From NCBI GenBank assembly GCA_035048495.1, contig CM068552.1:24554154-24618153 (forward strand): DNA of 64,000 nt, in the 5' to 3' direction. Both the position numbers and the translations under genes were made by a program. Under the pieces are notes generated by a model. The model was not told the origin of the DNA, did no database searches, and saw only the letters and a program-made list of their open reading frames with translations. Shown here in pieces: positions 34,014 to 45,956 of the stretch (the first letter of the stretch is position 1; every line of letters begins with the position of its first letter). This DNA comes from Euptelea pleiosperma. Its lineage: Eukaryota > Streptophyta > Magnoliopsida > Ranunculales > Eupteleaceae.

Positions 34014-35095
34014 TGTGGGTACCATAATTTCACCTCTATGGCACGTGACAGATTCGGGGCACAATAGTCCTTCATTGGACGCTCCGTAGGATTACTGACC
34101 AGTTGACGGCCTATGACCAACTGGCGGCTCATAACCAGACGGTGACCCGAGACCAGCTGGCGGCCTATGACCAGCTGGCGGTTCATTACCAGCTGGCTGC
34201 GCAAAACCAATTGGCGGCCCAAGATCTCCTGAAGATCCCGGACCACGTGACAACCCAATTCCAGCTGGCAACCTGGAACCAGCTGGCAGACCATGATCAC
34301 CGAACGGCCCTAGATCGTCAAACTGTGCAAATCCACCAGTCAAGTCATACTGGCCAGATATTCATGGGCCCCAGGACAAAGACAGGGTTCTAAGGCAGAC
34401 AAGAGAGGTTCGGGCTGGTCCTCTCCTTTCGGTACAGAGTGGGACACTCAACAAACACAGAAATAGACCGCTAACAGGAAGTGAGAAGGAACAATAGTGA
34501 ACGGGCCACCTCTAGCCCGGCCAATGAAAAGAGACTTGAAAACAAAATAGAGAGAAGAACAGAGATGGATTCTATAAATAGAGGACCCCTCCCTTACAGA
34601 AAGGGGATCGTTTTCCAGAACAATTCCCTCACCAGAGAAGGGAGAAAGATAACCAAATCAGATCAGAAGAGAGAGAAATTGATCAAGGGATTGGGAGATT
34701 TGAAACTACATTTTCCTTTCCTTGAGAGAGAACCTTTGTGTGTGTCTTACCACTGCGGAGCCTTTCCTAACTTGATCGTCAGAGTGTCTTTGGCAGGTAC
34801 ACCACCCACCATGCTTCGGAGGATGTAATCGAGGAGTAGGAGCGGATCTGAAGTTGCAGCAGGCGAAATGATGGAGTCATGAAGACGGAGAAGGCTTTCT
34901 ACAACCACCCTCTCATTGGGAACCGACTTCAGCCTTGCATATACGATTTTTCTAGAGTCAGACATCTTTGGCTTGAGATTTGTAGAGCTGTTTGGAGTGT
35001 GAAGAGGTTTTATGTACCAAAAGAAAATATTATATTAATAGAAAGCATCTGTTAACTTTGAGGGTGGGAAGGTGAGATTACAGTTTTTGCCCCCA
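34014..35095 (+). repeat. Tat-like element 3' LTR
   Basis: TGTGGGTACCATAATTTC to TTTTTGCCCCCA, 1,082 bp. It aligns with the 5' LTR over its length. The main difference is fewer GACCAGCTGGCGG units (34095-34200). CTATAAATAGAGG recurs at 34572. Substitutions throughout indicate an old insertion. Confidence 0.85.
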
Positions 35096-35266
35096 TAATT
35101 TACTTCATGGAAGAAGGGTATTCGACCATGAAGCTTCAAGCATTGATCTCTCTCAAAATCCCAACAAATATGGCAACAAATAACTATGGATCTCAAGGAT
35201 AGAAAGATAAACTAAACAAGGTTTTACTATAAAGCTCTTAAGGTTTATCTCTATGGTATGCTATAA
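35096..35266 (-). repeat. Decayed copia LTR, right part
   Basis: It probably continues 21641-22291 across the Tat insertion: CATGAAGCTTCAAGCATTGATCTC and following A-rich sequence resemble the CCATGAAGAGATCAACACTC block of LTR-B. No gene is seen. Confidence 0.4.
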
Positions 35267-36197
35267 TGTAATGCCTTGCTTTTTTGTTGCATCAATTATT
35301 TGTTAATGATTAATTATGTGTATTAACTATTAATGCCTAATTATTGTTGGTTTGATTCATGGTTGTTTGGGTAGGCTTTTGGAGCTATTTTAATGACCTT
35401 TTAGGCCTTTTATTGTATAATTTGGAGTCCAGTTGATACCCATGGGCCTCATGCCTATTTTTAGCCCATTAGTGAACCTAAATTAGAGTTTCTGACCCTT
35501 CTTTTATAAGCTTAAGTGAAAGTGACGAAAATCACTTTTCACAAATCCTTAAATCTAATCTCTTTCTCTCTTCTTTTCTCATCTTCACTCTTTGAAGCTT
35601 AAGGTTTAGAAAACCCTCCGATTGAGGATGAATCTCTCTTGTAATTTGAATTACCAATCGTAGGCAAGTGAAAACCTCATTAATCCCTTATATTTTTGTA
35701 TGTTGATTGTTATTCTAGGTATCTTGTTAGTGGATAAGTAAGATTAGGGTTTTAATTGATTAATGATGTTTAGGATTTAATTTTTATAAGGTTTAATCTT
35801 TTTGTATATTCACCATGTTTAATCTCTTATTTGGTTATTAAGAATTCATGTAGAAACTTTTGTTGTAAATCTATGAAAAATATGTTATAATTTTTTTATT
35901 CTTTAAATTTTCACAAAATTATTCTTTAAATTCTAACAAACTTTTATCATAATTTTATCTCATTCGTTTATCAATTTTTTTGAGTTTTTTTTTAAATTGT
36001 GTGTTTCGAAGAGTAGAATAAAGTAATAATTTTTTTTGAATCAAATATGAATTATAAATTTTTAAAATGCAAAATACTAATTTATTCGCTATTATTAAAA
36101 TTGTCTTTTCTTGTCAAAATTTTATCTCATTCGTTTCTCAACCTTTTTTAGCTTTATTTTTTAAATTGTATATTTCAAAGAGTAAAATAAGATGGTA
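35267..36197 (+). repeat. Family C-like LTR, 5' part (C4)
   Basis: It starts with TGTAATGCCTTGC after TATAA. It shares the GGTGGGC..AAGGCC, GATACCCATGGGCC and AAGTGACGAAAATCACTT blocks with C2 in the same order. It includes two ~165-bp direct copies of TTTATCTCATTCGTTT.TCAA (35953 and 36119). It is cut at 36198 by an LTR edge in the opposite orientation. The second half is not found nearby. Confidence 0.5.
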
Positions 36198-37603
36198 TGT
36201 TACACCCTGAATTCGGGTACCAAAATCGAACCCGAATGCCTATGGATCAGACCGTTTACCCACGATCCAGGGTGATAAAAATAAAATGTACTAAAAATAT
36301 AAAAAAAAATACAAAGAATCATCATCGTGATTGATGGACAGTTCAGTCCCAATAGTTAAAATAATGCGGAAGCGTAAACAAGTTATTATTGTGAGATAAC
36401 CAAAGTCAAAATCAAAGTCAAACTTTTAATTATTGTTAAAATCACTAATTAGGGTCTCTATAATTATCTATAATTTATATCAAACATCTTTTGTAAAAGC
36501 ACTTAAGCCAAAATACTCGTTTAAGCTAGTTTTGAAATATAATTTTCACGATTAAGAAAACGGTCAACTTTTGGCTAAAATTCAAAGTATGTTAAAAAAT
36601 TATTTTTTTCATGCGTTTTATTCAAAAAAATCATAAGAAACAACTTTAAAAAAGGAAATTGGGCCAAAAAATTATGTTTCTAATTCTTTTAGTAGTTTTA
36701 CAATTATTCGTAATTCTATAAAAGTGATCGGCAAAACTCGATCGATTGATTTTATTTTGGCTTAATCACATGATTCGAGGGTTAATTCGAAACAAAATTC
36801 AACAAGTAAGATATCTATTTCATAGTACTCGAAAATTTATGATTTTTCTATAAAATAATATAGTATAGGTTATGTTTTACAAATAAAAAGAAAATTTTGA
36901 AATAAAATTAGAAATTATTAAAAATCCATAACTGACAGTCAATCAGTAAAAAGGGTCTACACGACAGCTCTGATTGAATTTGGTTACCCAATATATATTT
37001 TTGGAAAACTAACTCGAAAACCCACGTATTTTATTTTCAGGAAAAGATAGATTTCCACTATAAGTAGGTTAAAAACTCAGTTGAAGTTGACTATTATATT
37101 CTATTTGGATAATATCTGTGTTCGTTCACCCCGACAAAAATAGTGGAGGTCGTGTGGTGCAGCAAGAAGACGGTGGAAGGAGAAAAGCGCATGCAAGATG
37201 TGCAGACGAAGATTGTAGATCGGTGATGAGATTTGCTGGATTGACCTGCAAAAGAGATGAGAAAACGAAGGAGAAAGAGAAGGTTGTCCGTGGTGCACAG
37301 ATTCGTAGGGGCTAGTGTGTGGAGCGGCTCAAGGCGAAGGCAACTAGTGATGGTGGAGGGAGCTATCGCCTACATCCTTCCTTCTCTTCTTCTTCTTTAT
37401 TTCTTTTCTCCTTTTTTTTATTTCTTAAGAGAGGAAGATGAAGTTGACGACTGGGAGAGGGAATGAAATAAAGAGGGGGTTGGTTTGGTAGGTGATGGCT
37501 TGGATGTTTAGGGTTTCTCCTTTTGAAGAAAACATTATGATGAGAGGGGCAGTTTGGATTTTTTTGGAGAGAGAATGGGAGAAGTGAGAGAGAGGAACGT
37601 CCA

Positions 37604-39367
37604 TGTAATACCCTGAACTTTTGCTCATAGATTTTGAGTAAATTAATTATAAAAAGTTGAAATTGACTCCCTAATTTCTTTTTTTATAATTTATTTTGAA
37701 TAATAGTTAACTATATTTCTATTGTGGTCTACAAATGGCATAGTCGTAATAACTAATTAGTGAGTTATACTTATTGGGTGGGCCCATAAGGCCAATTTAT
37801 AGGCATTTTGGACTTAATAATAATCTTAAATGAAGCCTACTTGATACCCATAGGCCTTAGGCCCATTTTTAGTCTATATCCATCTTAAAATAAGCCTTTT
37901 AGTGAGTTATAAATTTACCTATTTTAAAGTGACGAAAATCACTTAAAATTAGAAACCCTACTTTTCTAAACCTATTTAATAAAGCATTGAGAGCTTGTGA
38001 ACTCTTACAAACCATAAACCATTACTCCAATATTTTTCTCATCTTTCTCTCTCTCTTCCTCCATTGAAGCATCTCCATTAAAGAAGAACTTGAAGAACCT
38101 TCGAAGACCTAGAAACACCACAGCGTATCACCATTTGACATCATCCATTGAGACAAAAATATTGATGAGACCCCGAAGCATAACATACTAGAAGAATGAC
38201 TTCATCTGACAACAATCAAAGAAATATGGTACACATTTCTATCTCTCTCGAATCTAAGAGAAAGTAATAACAAGTAAGTACACTCTTCTATGATTTTTTG
38301 ATTAATTAATTTCGGTTATAGTCTTTGTATATGTATTGCACTCGAATGTATTAGAATTCTGGAGATCTGTTGAATGGTTAAATATTTAATTGCATACATT
38401 TTTTAAGTGTGGGATAATTTTTAAGCAAGAAAGGCCTAGAGCCTTTAGGTGCAAAGCCCTAAACCCCTGTAGAAGAATTCTTGGTTGAACTGCTCCCAGT
38501 GTGGGAAGGAGAAGGAGACCCATGGTGGGTTATTGGTTGCATCCACATATTAATTTTGGATCATAGTTTATTTGAAATACTTGTTGTTCTTGTTCCATAC
38601 CTATACTCTGCGTATGAACTATTGATTGATAGAACTGTCATAGATATGATGTAGTGATTAAATCTTATTAAGCTTTCATAAGCTCACGGTTCAACCGATA
38701 ATATTTTTCAGATTATTTGGAGATAGAAGAAACTATAGACTAAAAGACGGTGTACCAAAGAATATTGAAGCGTTCATTGAAGACACGTAGTTTTATTTAT
38801 TTATTTTGATTTTATAATTGTAATAACTTGAATCTTAACTTTATTAGTCTATTTTGAATCCGAATTGATTGATTTAGTACTTTTGTTTTATTATTTGTAT
38901 TTTAATAAAATATACAATCTGACCCGTAGTGTTTCTATCATAAATCTAATTCTGTTCTTTTTCAACAAAACTCGATAGGGCCAGTTGAGAGTGAAAATTT
39001 GTTAAAATAAAATAGTAAATGGTATTTTTGGGCAAAGTGCATTCACAAAAGATGCTTAAAATGATTTTTTTTAATAGTAGAGAATTAATAAAAATAATTT
39101 TTTATTGAAATTATATTTTTTTTAAAAATTTACGCCTATTCGCTAAAATTCTGAAAAGTTAATTTAAAAAGCCTATCAAATAGAAGTTTTAGCCAAAACA
39201 TCTTTATAAAAAAATTTTATTTTGATCTATTATGAATTATTGTCATTTTTAAAAATTATTTCGGAGCATTTTATTTTTTTATTTTTATCACACTCTGGAT
39301 CTTGGGTAAACGGGTTATTTTTCAGGCGTTTGAGTCCAATCCGGGTGCCCGGATCCGGGGTGTGACA
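37604..39367 (+). mobile_element. Solo family C LTR (C2)
   Basis: TGTAATACCCTGAAC to GGATCCGGGGTGTGACA, 1,764 bp, with an exact 5-bp duplication GTCCA at 37599-37603 and 39368-39372. There are no internal domains. It is about half the length of C1: the ~188-bp tandem array is absent and the central part is divergent, so it is a separate subfamily. It contains CTGCTCCCAGTGTGGGAAGG (38490), shared with C1 and C3. Confidence 0.85.
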
Positions 39368-40214
39368 GTCCAAGAGATGGGCATCCTCCTTTTTTTCTTT
39401 TCTTATTTTATTTTTATAGTGAGGGCCTTAGGGTTTTGGGGGGAAGAGGTTTGTAGCCATAGGATTTGGGAGGAGTATAGGATGAGAGTGAAACTTTGGA
39501 GTATTTGAGTGAGGACGTGGGGGATGTAAGTGAGAGAAGGTAAGGTGCTGCCACCTCATCTAATGTGGAGCCTACCATTGATTAAAAAAAAGAATGTTAA
39601 GATTGTATAGAACATCTCTTCCTTCAACAGTCTAGATGGCAGCAACTTAAACAACCACATTGCGACTATTGATCTCCGTGAGTTGGATATTTCCAGCTCA
39701 TTATCATCGCCATCAAAAGTACACGATCTTGGTTAATCATCTCGCTGCGGCAACGCCCCGTCACACGTTAATCCCTTAGTCGATTTTTCACTTCTGACCA
39801 CCTCATCTTCATGATAATCCTCACTGTGTTTGCTAGTGCCTCACACCTCACATTTAGACCACCCAATATCTGCTTTAATTTGCCATTTACGATCTAGCCC
39901 AAGTGGCTAAAATATGCACCTCCACTTTTTATTTATGATCCTTCCCAATTCGTACCTGATTAAATTCGCTTTCTTAATATTACAAATCACTTCATCGTAT
40001 GATTTTCAACATTTTTCTTGCCCTTGTCAATGTATGCCTTGGTTCAATCGTTGTGATCTTCATCATAAAATTCTTCAACACCTTATCTTTCATAGTCTTC
40101 GACAATCATCTAGAGGATCTCTCAATCAACAATCAACTTGATTAAATGGTCAGAATCATCTGATCTATTTCATCATGTTTTTGGGCTTACAGACCATTCT
40201 TTTTCCTGAAACAA

Positions 40215-40535
40215 TATATCTTGGGGAGAGTCGGAACTCGTTTGCCCCTTTCGTTCGATAAGGTGTCTAATTGCAATTCTGAGTCTGACAAGCCGAAGCC
40301 AATATCGAATTACCTTTTGTGACTAGACCTCGTAATATGACTCAATCTCGTCCAATAAAATTGTTTTAACACATTTGAAGTATTGGAACATGATTAAAGA
40401 GACTCGGAAGTCGTTTGCCCTTTTCGTGCGACAAGGTTTCTAATTGGACTCAATTCTAAGTCTTAAAAGCCAAAGCCTATAACTAGTTACTTTTCGTAAC
40501 TAGCCCTCGTAATATGACTCCATCAAGTCCAAGCA
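40215..40535. repeat. Two diverged ~175-bp direct repeats
   Basis: Units near 40217 and 40396 share AGAGTCGGAACTCGTTTGCC / AGACTCGGAAGTCGTTTGCC, then TTTCG.(T/G)CGA(T/C)AAGG, TCTAATTG, CTAG.CCTCGTAATATGACTC. They are non-coding, probably part of LTR D. Confidence 0.7.
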
Positions 40536-40552
40536 ATATAGCTTACAGACCA

Positions 40553-43500
40553 TTCTTTTGAAACTCGCTCTTTAGGACTAAATTCTTGCTAAAAATAATG
40601 AACCATAACTTGTAGGAGACTTTTTCTTTCCCTAGCTAACATTTCAGAACTTTTATAAAAAAATTATTTTGTGGGCCCGAGACACCAAAAATATTCCTAT
40701 TTTAACATTTCCAACTTACCCGAGAAATTTAGAATATTTCTTGAAACATAAAACCCGAGCGGAAGATTTCAAGAGATTTTGACAAAAATAATATTTTTGT
40801 AATTTTTGAACTTTTCTACAATTCTTATATTTTTAAAAATAATATTTAATTATATTTTATATATTTAATAGGAGTGTGGGACCTGCGAATCCTTTTTCGG
40901 GTCATTCCGATGTCACTTGACACTTTTCCAGGGCTTTAAACTTTTTTCTGATTTTTATGTATTTAGACTATTTTATATGATTTATATGTGTGACATGTGT
41001 CAATACTTTATTGTATGAACTTTTAAATTATATAATATATTTTAATTAAATTAATGAATAATTATTTGTGTTATGATTGTTGGGTGGAGCCATATGGCCA
41101 ATCTAGAGGCCTTTTGGGCTTAATAATATTCTTAAATGAAGTCTATTTGATATATATGGGCCTTGGCCCATTTCTAACCCATTAGTAATGTAAAATATAA
41201 GTTTTTGAGGGTTGAAAAAGTTATCCCTTTGGTAGTTACGAATTTTACTAAAATAGAAACCCTAATCCTTCCCTAAACCTATTTATGAAAACCTTAAAGC
41301 TTTGAAAGTTTTCACAAACCAAACTCCATTAAAGAATAGAGAAATCTCCATTAAACCTTCATCCGGGCACCGATCGGACTTGAGCAAGAAGGGAGAATTG
41401 ACGGGGACTCCGAATAGAAGAACATACTCCAAGAGAGGACGATCCGACGACTTTCAAATTTTAAGAAACTTTCAATTTCAATTAAAGTTCAAGAAACCTT
41501 AAGGTAAGTGTGCTTGATCCATCCTATACTTATCCTTCTTCAAGTTATTGCTTTTCTTTTATTATATAATGGTAGATCTTCATTATAAATTAATTTGGGC
41601 ATGATTTAGTGTATTTTTCTTCAGTTGGTTATTGTTTGGTGCCACCATGATGGGTTTGGCCATGACTTATTTGGTACCCATAATAAATAGCCATTTCTTT
41701 ATAATTTTTCTGGTACTATTAGGACTTAAATATTTTTCTAATTATTTATCCTAAAACCCTCTATGAATCTATTTTCCAAAACAGTTGAGTTTGTATTTAT
41801 ATGATTTATATTTATTTAGTTATGATTTTTCTAAAGTGTTGTCCTTTTCTTTATAACTCAGAATTTCAGATTCTATACGGTCTATTTAATTAAAGATTTT
41901 GATTTATATTTTAAACCTAAATATTTTTATAATTAATTTTTATAGATACCTCTATGAATTTATTTTCTGAATCCGTTGAGTTTGAATTTTTTAAATTTTT
42001 ATTTATTAAGTTATGATTTTTCAAAGATAATGTACTTTTCTATAAAACCCAGAATTTTAGATTCTGTACAGTCTAATTCATTAAAGATTTTGATCTATAT
42101 TTTGAATTGGAATATTTTTATAATTATTTTTTATAAATCCCTCTATGAATATAGTTTCCAAATTAGTTGAGTTTGTATTTTTATATATTTATTTATTTAG
42201 TTATAATTTTTATAATGTGCCAGACGTTTATGCAAGACCCAAAATTCTAGATTCTGTGCAGTCCAGTTGATTAAGGATTTACACATATATTTTGAAACTA
42301 AATATTTTTTTATTTATTTTTTCTATAAACCTATGTGAATCTATTTTCCAGATCCGTTGATTTTATATTTTTAGGATATTTATTTATTTAGTTATAAACT
42401 TTCTAAGGTACTGACCTTTTCTGCAAAACCCAAAATTTCAGATTCTGTACTTTCTATTTCTTTAAGAATTTTGACTTCGATTTTAGAAATAAATACTTTT
42501 GAATTTATTTTCATAGAAATCTCAGTGAATATAGTCTTCAAATCCATTGAGTTTGTATTTTTCTAATTTATATTTATTTAGTTATGAATTTTACAATGAA
42601 ACACGTTTTCTGAGAAAAAAAATATATTTCTTGGATATTTGATGATTAATGGCATTGGGAACCCTTAGTGGTTCGCTCATGATTATTGACTGTTAAAGTT
42701 TTAACCTTGTTGTATGACTTAGACTTGTACGCATGGGGATCCCCCCCATGTGTCTTGGATCTCTCATAGGGTTCGGCCGAATGTCTTGGATCCCTTTATA
42801 GGGTTCGACCTTATATCATGGATCCCTCATAGGGTTCGGTCATGGTGTGTTGAATTCTCTTGCAATTTTTACTTATATTGTTCATCGATGTTAATCGTGA
42901 TCTTTGGTGATTGTTTACATGTTATTCATGTTGTTTAACCCTAGTTCGTACCCATTTTATTATTCTTGATGATCATGTGTTTATTTTATATTCTTATTTA
43001 AATGTTAAATACATGTGTTGCTTATGCCATGTAATTCTAGTACCATCCTGTTGTCATACCATGATCATCACATCATTTCATATAAGGGGTACATAAGGGA
43101 ACGGGGTTTAAGTATATTATATATGTTTATATTAGTTTTATCAATTAATCAGGGTTCAGTACCCTAGGGTGAAAGGCCCCAGACGTTATTATATCCTGCA
43201 GATGGGTCGATGAGACCGCTCTCAGTGCGGGAAGGAGATGGAGACCCTATGTGGTTATGGGTACTAGTTGCATTGGCATCCCGTACTCACTTGCATTCAC
43301 CCTCATATTCATGCCATCCTTATTATACGATTAAGATGCATACCTTGATTAAAAAAACGTGTATAGTATGATATCATACCATGCATACTGTTGTATTATG
43401 GGCCTCGGCTCACGGTGCTACACCGATACCATTTTCAGATTTTGAGAAGTCGGGTACGTGAGATGATTTTGAGGCGAAAGACTCTGGTGCATTCGAGGAG

Positions 43501-43839
43501 ATCGCCAAAGATTTGGGAGTCGGTCCCACACTTTAGAAGACTTTATTTTGATTGTTCTAAAACATTACTTATTTATTTTCACGGGCATGTAGTCCTTTGA
43601 TTGAGAGCATGTTCTCACCTCCTTCTCTCCACATTTAGTTGATTGATTGAATTATTTTAATTATTTATTTTCTACATCTAGACTTTTTTTTCACTTAGTG
43701 GGTTTTCGAATGAACCTTAGTAGTCTAATTGAAATAATTGGACCACTAGGGGACATTCATGGATCACCTCTGGATTCGGTTACGGGTCGATCCACGGATT
43801 TTTGGGTCGTATCTGGGTATCCGAATTCGGGGCATGACA
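40553..43839 (+). mobile_element. Family C long LTR (C3), 5' end missing
   Basis: It aligns with C1 from about C1 position 13866 (TCTTTAGG.CTAAATTC.TGC) to the shared end TCCGAATTCGGGGCATGACA at 43839. About the first 165 bp of the LTR are absent. It includes the ~190-bp tandem array (41755-42600), one copy of the GTGTCTTGGAT block (42740-42860) and CTCGGCTCACGGTGCTACAC (43406). No coding domains. Confidence 0.8.
41755..42600. repeat. ~190-bp tandem repeats inside LTR C3
   Basis: Five units with TTAGTTAT(G/A)A(T/A)TTTT landmarks near 41816, 42008, 42196, 42387 and 42580. It is the homologue of the C1 array at 15050-15890 with a similar unit number, so the array predates the two insertions. 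Confidence 0.8.
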
Positions 43840-44134
43840 TTGATCGTGACTTTTGTAGTTGATCTAGGGTTTCTGGTTCTCGAGAATCATCCGATCGGGA
43901 TTCGTGCAATAGAAAAAAAATGCGTAATGAGACTTAGTCAAAACGACTTAATATCTAAACTTCTGAGAATGTGTTTAATTTATGCAAATAGCTCATTTTG
44001 TCCAGAAAAGTGTGTTCTACGCAATGAGAGAAACTCTTACGTAGAAATATTGATAAATAAAGTAGTTTTACATAGGAGAATGCGATATGCTAAAAGGATA
44101 ATTGCTTAAAATAAACACTTTTGAACGAATATCA
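43840..44134 (-). repeat. Family Y LTR fragment, start part only
   Basis: The minus strand starts TGATATTCGTTCAAAAGTG at 44134 and matches the first ~290 bases of the other Y LTRs, ending at the C3 edge. The rest of this LTR is not found left of C3, so the C3 left end and the Y remainder were both lost. CTTAT (44135-44139) is the expected duplication on the right. It cuts off the upstream part of the LINE. Confidence 0.75.
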
Positions 44135-44878
44135 CTTATCTATTGAATTGAGTTCTCAGTCTTTTGAAGATCGTTGGTTCTGGAGGGGACACAAAAAATG
44201 AATTTTTTCCACTAAATATGCTTATCATCAATTATCTCATCAAGCTCTTGTCACCTCTATACCTATACTGCCTTTTAATCCTTGGAAGTGCTTATGGCGA
44301 ATCAAGCCTCCTTTTCGATGTAAGATCTTCATTTGGAAGCTTCTTCATGGTATACTACCTACTAAGGCAATGCTTCTTAAAAGAATCCACAATATTGATT
44401 CTAGATGTGCTCGGTGTGGTTGTATTGAAGACGACACTATCCATGCTCTATTTCATTGCCCTGAATCTGCTAGAATTTGGTTTGGTTCAGTCATATCCCT
44501 TCGTACTGAGAATATGTCTATGGAACAATGTTGTTCTTGGTTCCTAGATCTTCTCAAACTTGCAGCCAGCAAGAATGAAGATAATACTTCTCGATTGGAG
44601 TATTGCTGCATCCTTCTTTGCAAATTATGGCATCATCGGAATGAAGCTACCTTTGAAAAAGCTCATCAGACGGCCCCTTTTCTTTTATCATCTATTACAA
44701 CTTCTATCTTACCTTGTGGATAATCAAACTCTTCGCTGGCTAGAATTGTTGCCCATTGGCAGCCTACACCTGACGGATGGCATAAACTTAACTCTGACGG
44801 AGCTTGGGATGACTCCTCAAATCGGGCAGGACTGGGATTTATTATTAGAAATGATTCTGCTTCTTTTATATTGGCAGG

Positions 44879-45917
44879 TGATATTCACTCAAAAGTGCTT
44901 ATCTTAAGTCATTATCCTTTTAATGATGTCACTTTCTCCTACGTAAAACTTGTCTTTTCATCGACTTTTCCATGTAAGAGTTTCTTCCATTGCGTAGAAC
45001 GCATTCTTTAAATGAAAATCGACTATTTGCAAGAAATATACGAATTTCGGATAGTCTAGTATCAAGCCGTTTTAGTTGAATCTAATTACACGCTTTTTCA
45101 CTTGCAGGAGACCCTATCGAGCGATTCTCAAGGACTGGCGGGCCCACGATCAACCACAGAAGACTTCTATCAAAGCTTAAAGAGCCAGCATGCTAGGATA
45201 AGAAGATAGAAGTCATGTATGGGCAAAGCCAGAGGATCATAAAGCCGGAACAAGGACTAAGAGAGAGAAGAATAGCTGAAGACCAAGATAATGACTAAAG
45301 TGTTAAAAGCCACACCAATTGACATCAAAAGACTAGTTTGACTAATTGGTGGAGCGGATAAAAGAAAATAAAGAAGACCAGGGTTCAAGACCCTCCAATG
45401 CTTTTATTTTTGTATTTTTTCTCTCACATCTCTCCTATTTCTCTCTATCTATCTTGACCCATGACCCATACCCATGACCCATGACCCTGCCCATACCCAC
45501 GATCCATACCCTTGGCCTGTAACCCACTGACTCAAGCCCACATCTCATCTGAGCTATCAACTGAGCCAAAAGCCCATAGCCATTTCCCATGAGGAAACTC
45601 TATCTTGTTGCCACCTCACGGTCCCAAGTCATTACTTCTCTCTCCCTAACGTGGTAAAATTGTGGGAAGGTTATTCTCATCAAGGGAGAGAATCATTCCT
45701 TGATTCTCTTTACTCACGGGTTCAAAACGGAGAATTCTTCTCTCCTTCATCCGTGGACCCCACTACTTCTCCCAAGGGATAAACATCAAGGGAGAGATCT
45801 AACGATCTCCCCATATGAAGGAACAAACATTATATAATAAATGGGAACGACTCCTTCTCTAAAGTCGGTTCCCTCCCCCTAACTCCTCTACTTTCTCTTC
45901 CCCTCTTCTTTCCTCAA

Positions 45918-45956
<39 letters not shown>

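Larger units (their letters stand above)
22292..35095 (+). mobile_element. Tat-like Ty3/gypsy retrotransposon, defective
   Basis: The LTRs are 22292-23465 and 34014-35095, with the PBS at 23471 and the polypurine tract GAGAGGGGG at 34002. The plus strand carries protease, an RT fragment and integrase. The 3' half is a long non-coding region with tandem arrays, followed by a minus-strand ORF. TGGCGCC..GTGGGAA after the LTR and an antisense ORF before the 3' LTR are features of the plant Tat lineage. Gag is almost entirely missing and RNase H is replaced by repeats. I could not find a clean target duplication: the flanks are ATACA on the left and TAATT on the right. A solo Y LTR splits it at 24715-27420. 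Confidence 0.85.
36198..40552 (-). mobile_element. Inverted C-related LTR (D), split by C2; right border unclear
   Basis: It begins with TGTTACACCCTGAATTCGGG at 36198, which on the minus strand is a C-type LTR end. It continues ..CCGTTTACCCACGATCC.GGGTG.., the reverse complement of the C2 end (39270-39367). A GA-rich part (37130-37470), the inverse of an LTR leader, follows. C2 is inserted at 37604-39367 with TSD GTCCA, after which D resumes with GAGATGGGCATCC. The stretch 39600-40552 has no recognised coding sequence. It ends in two diverged ~175-bp repeats (40215-40535) bounded by identical 19-bp GCTTACAGACCATTCTTTT copies. I cannot fix the right edge. Confidence 0.5.

Noticed and set aside
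22287..35100. A 5-bp TSD for the Tat-like element
   Set aside because: The flanks ATACA and TAATT do not match; edges may have decayed or a terminal rearrangement occurred.
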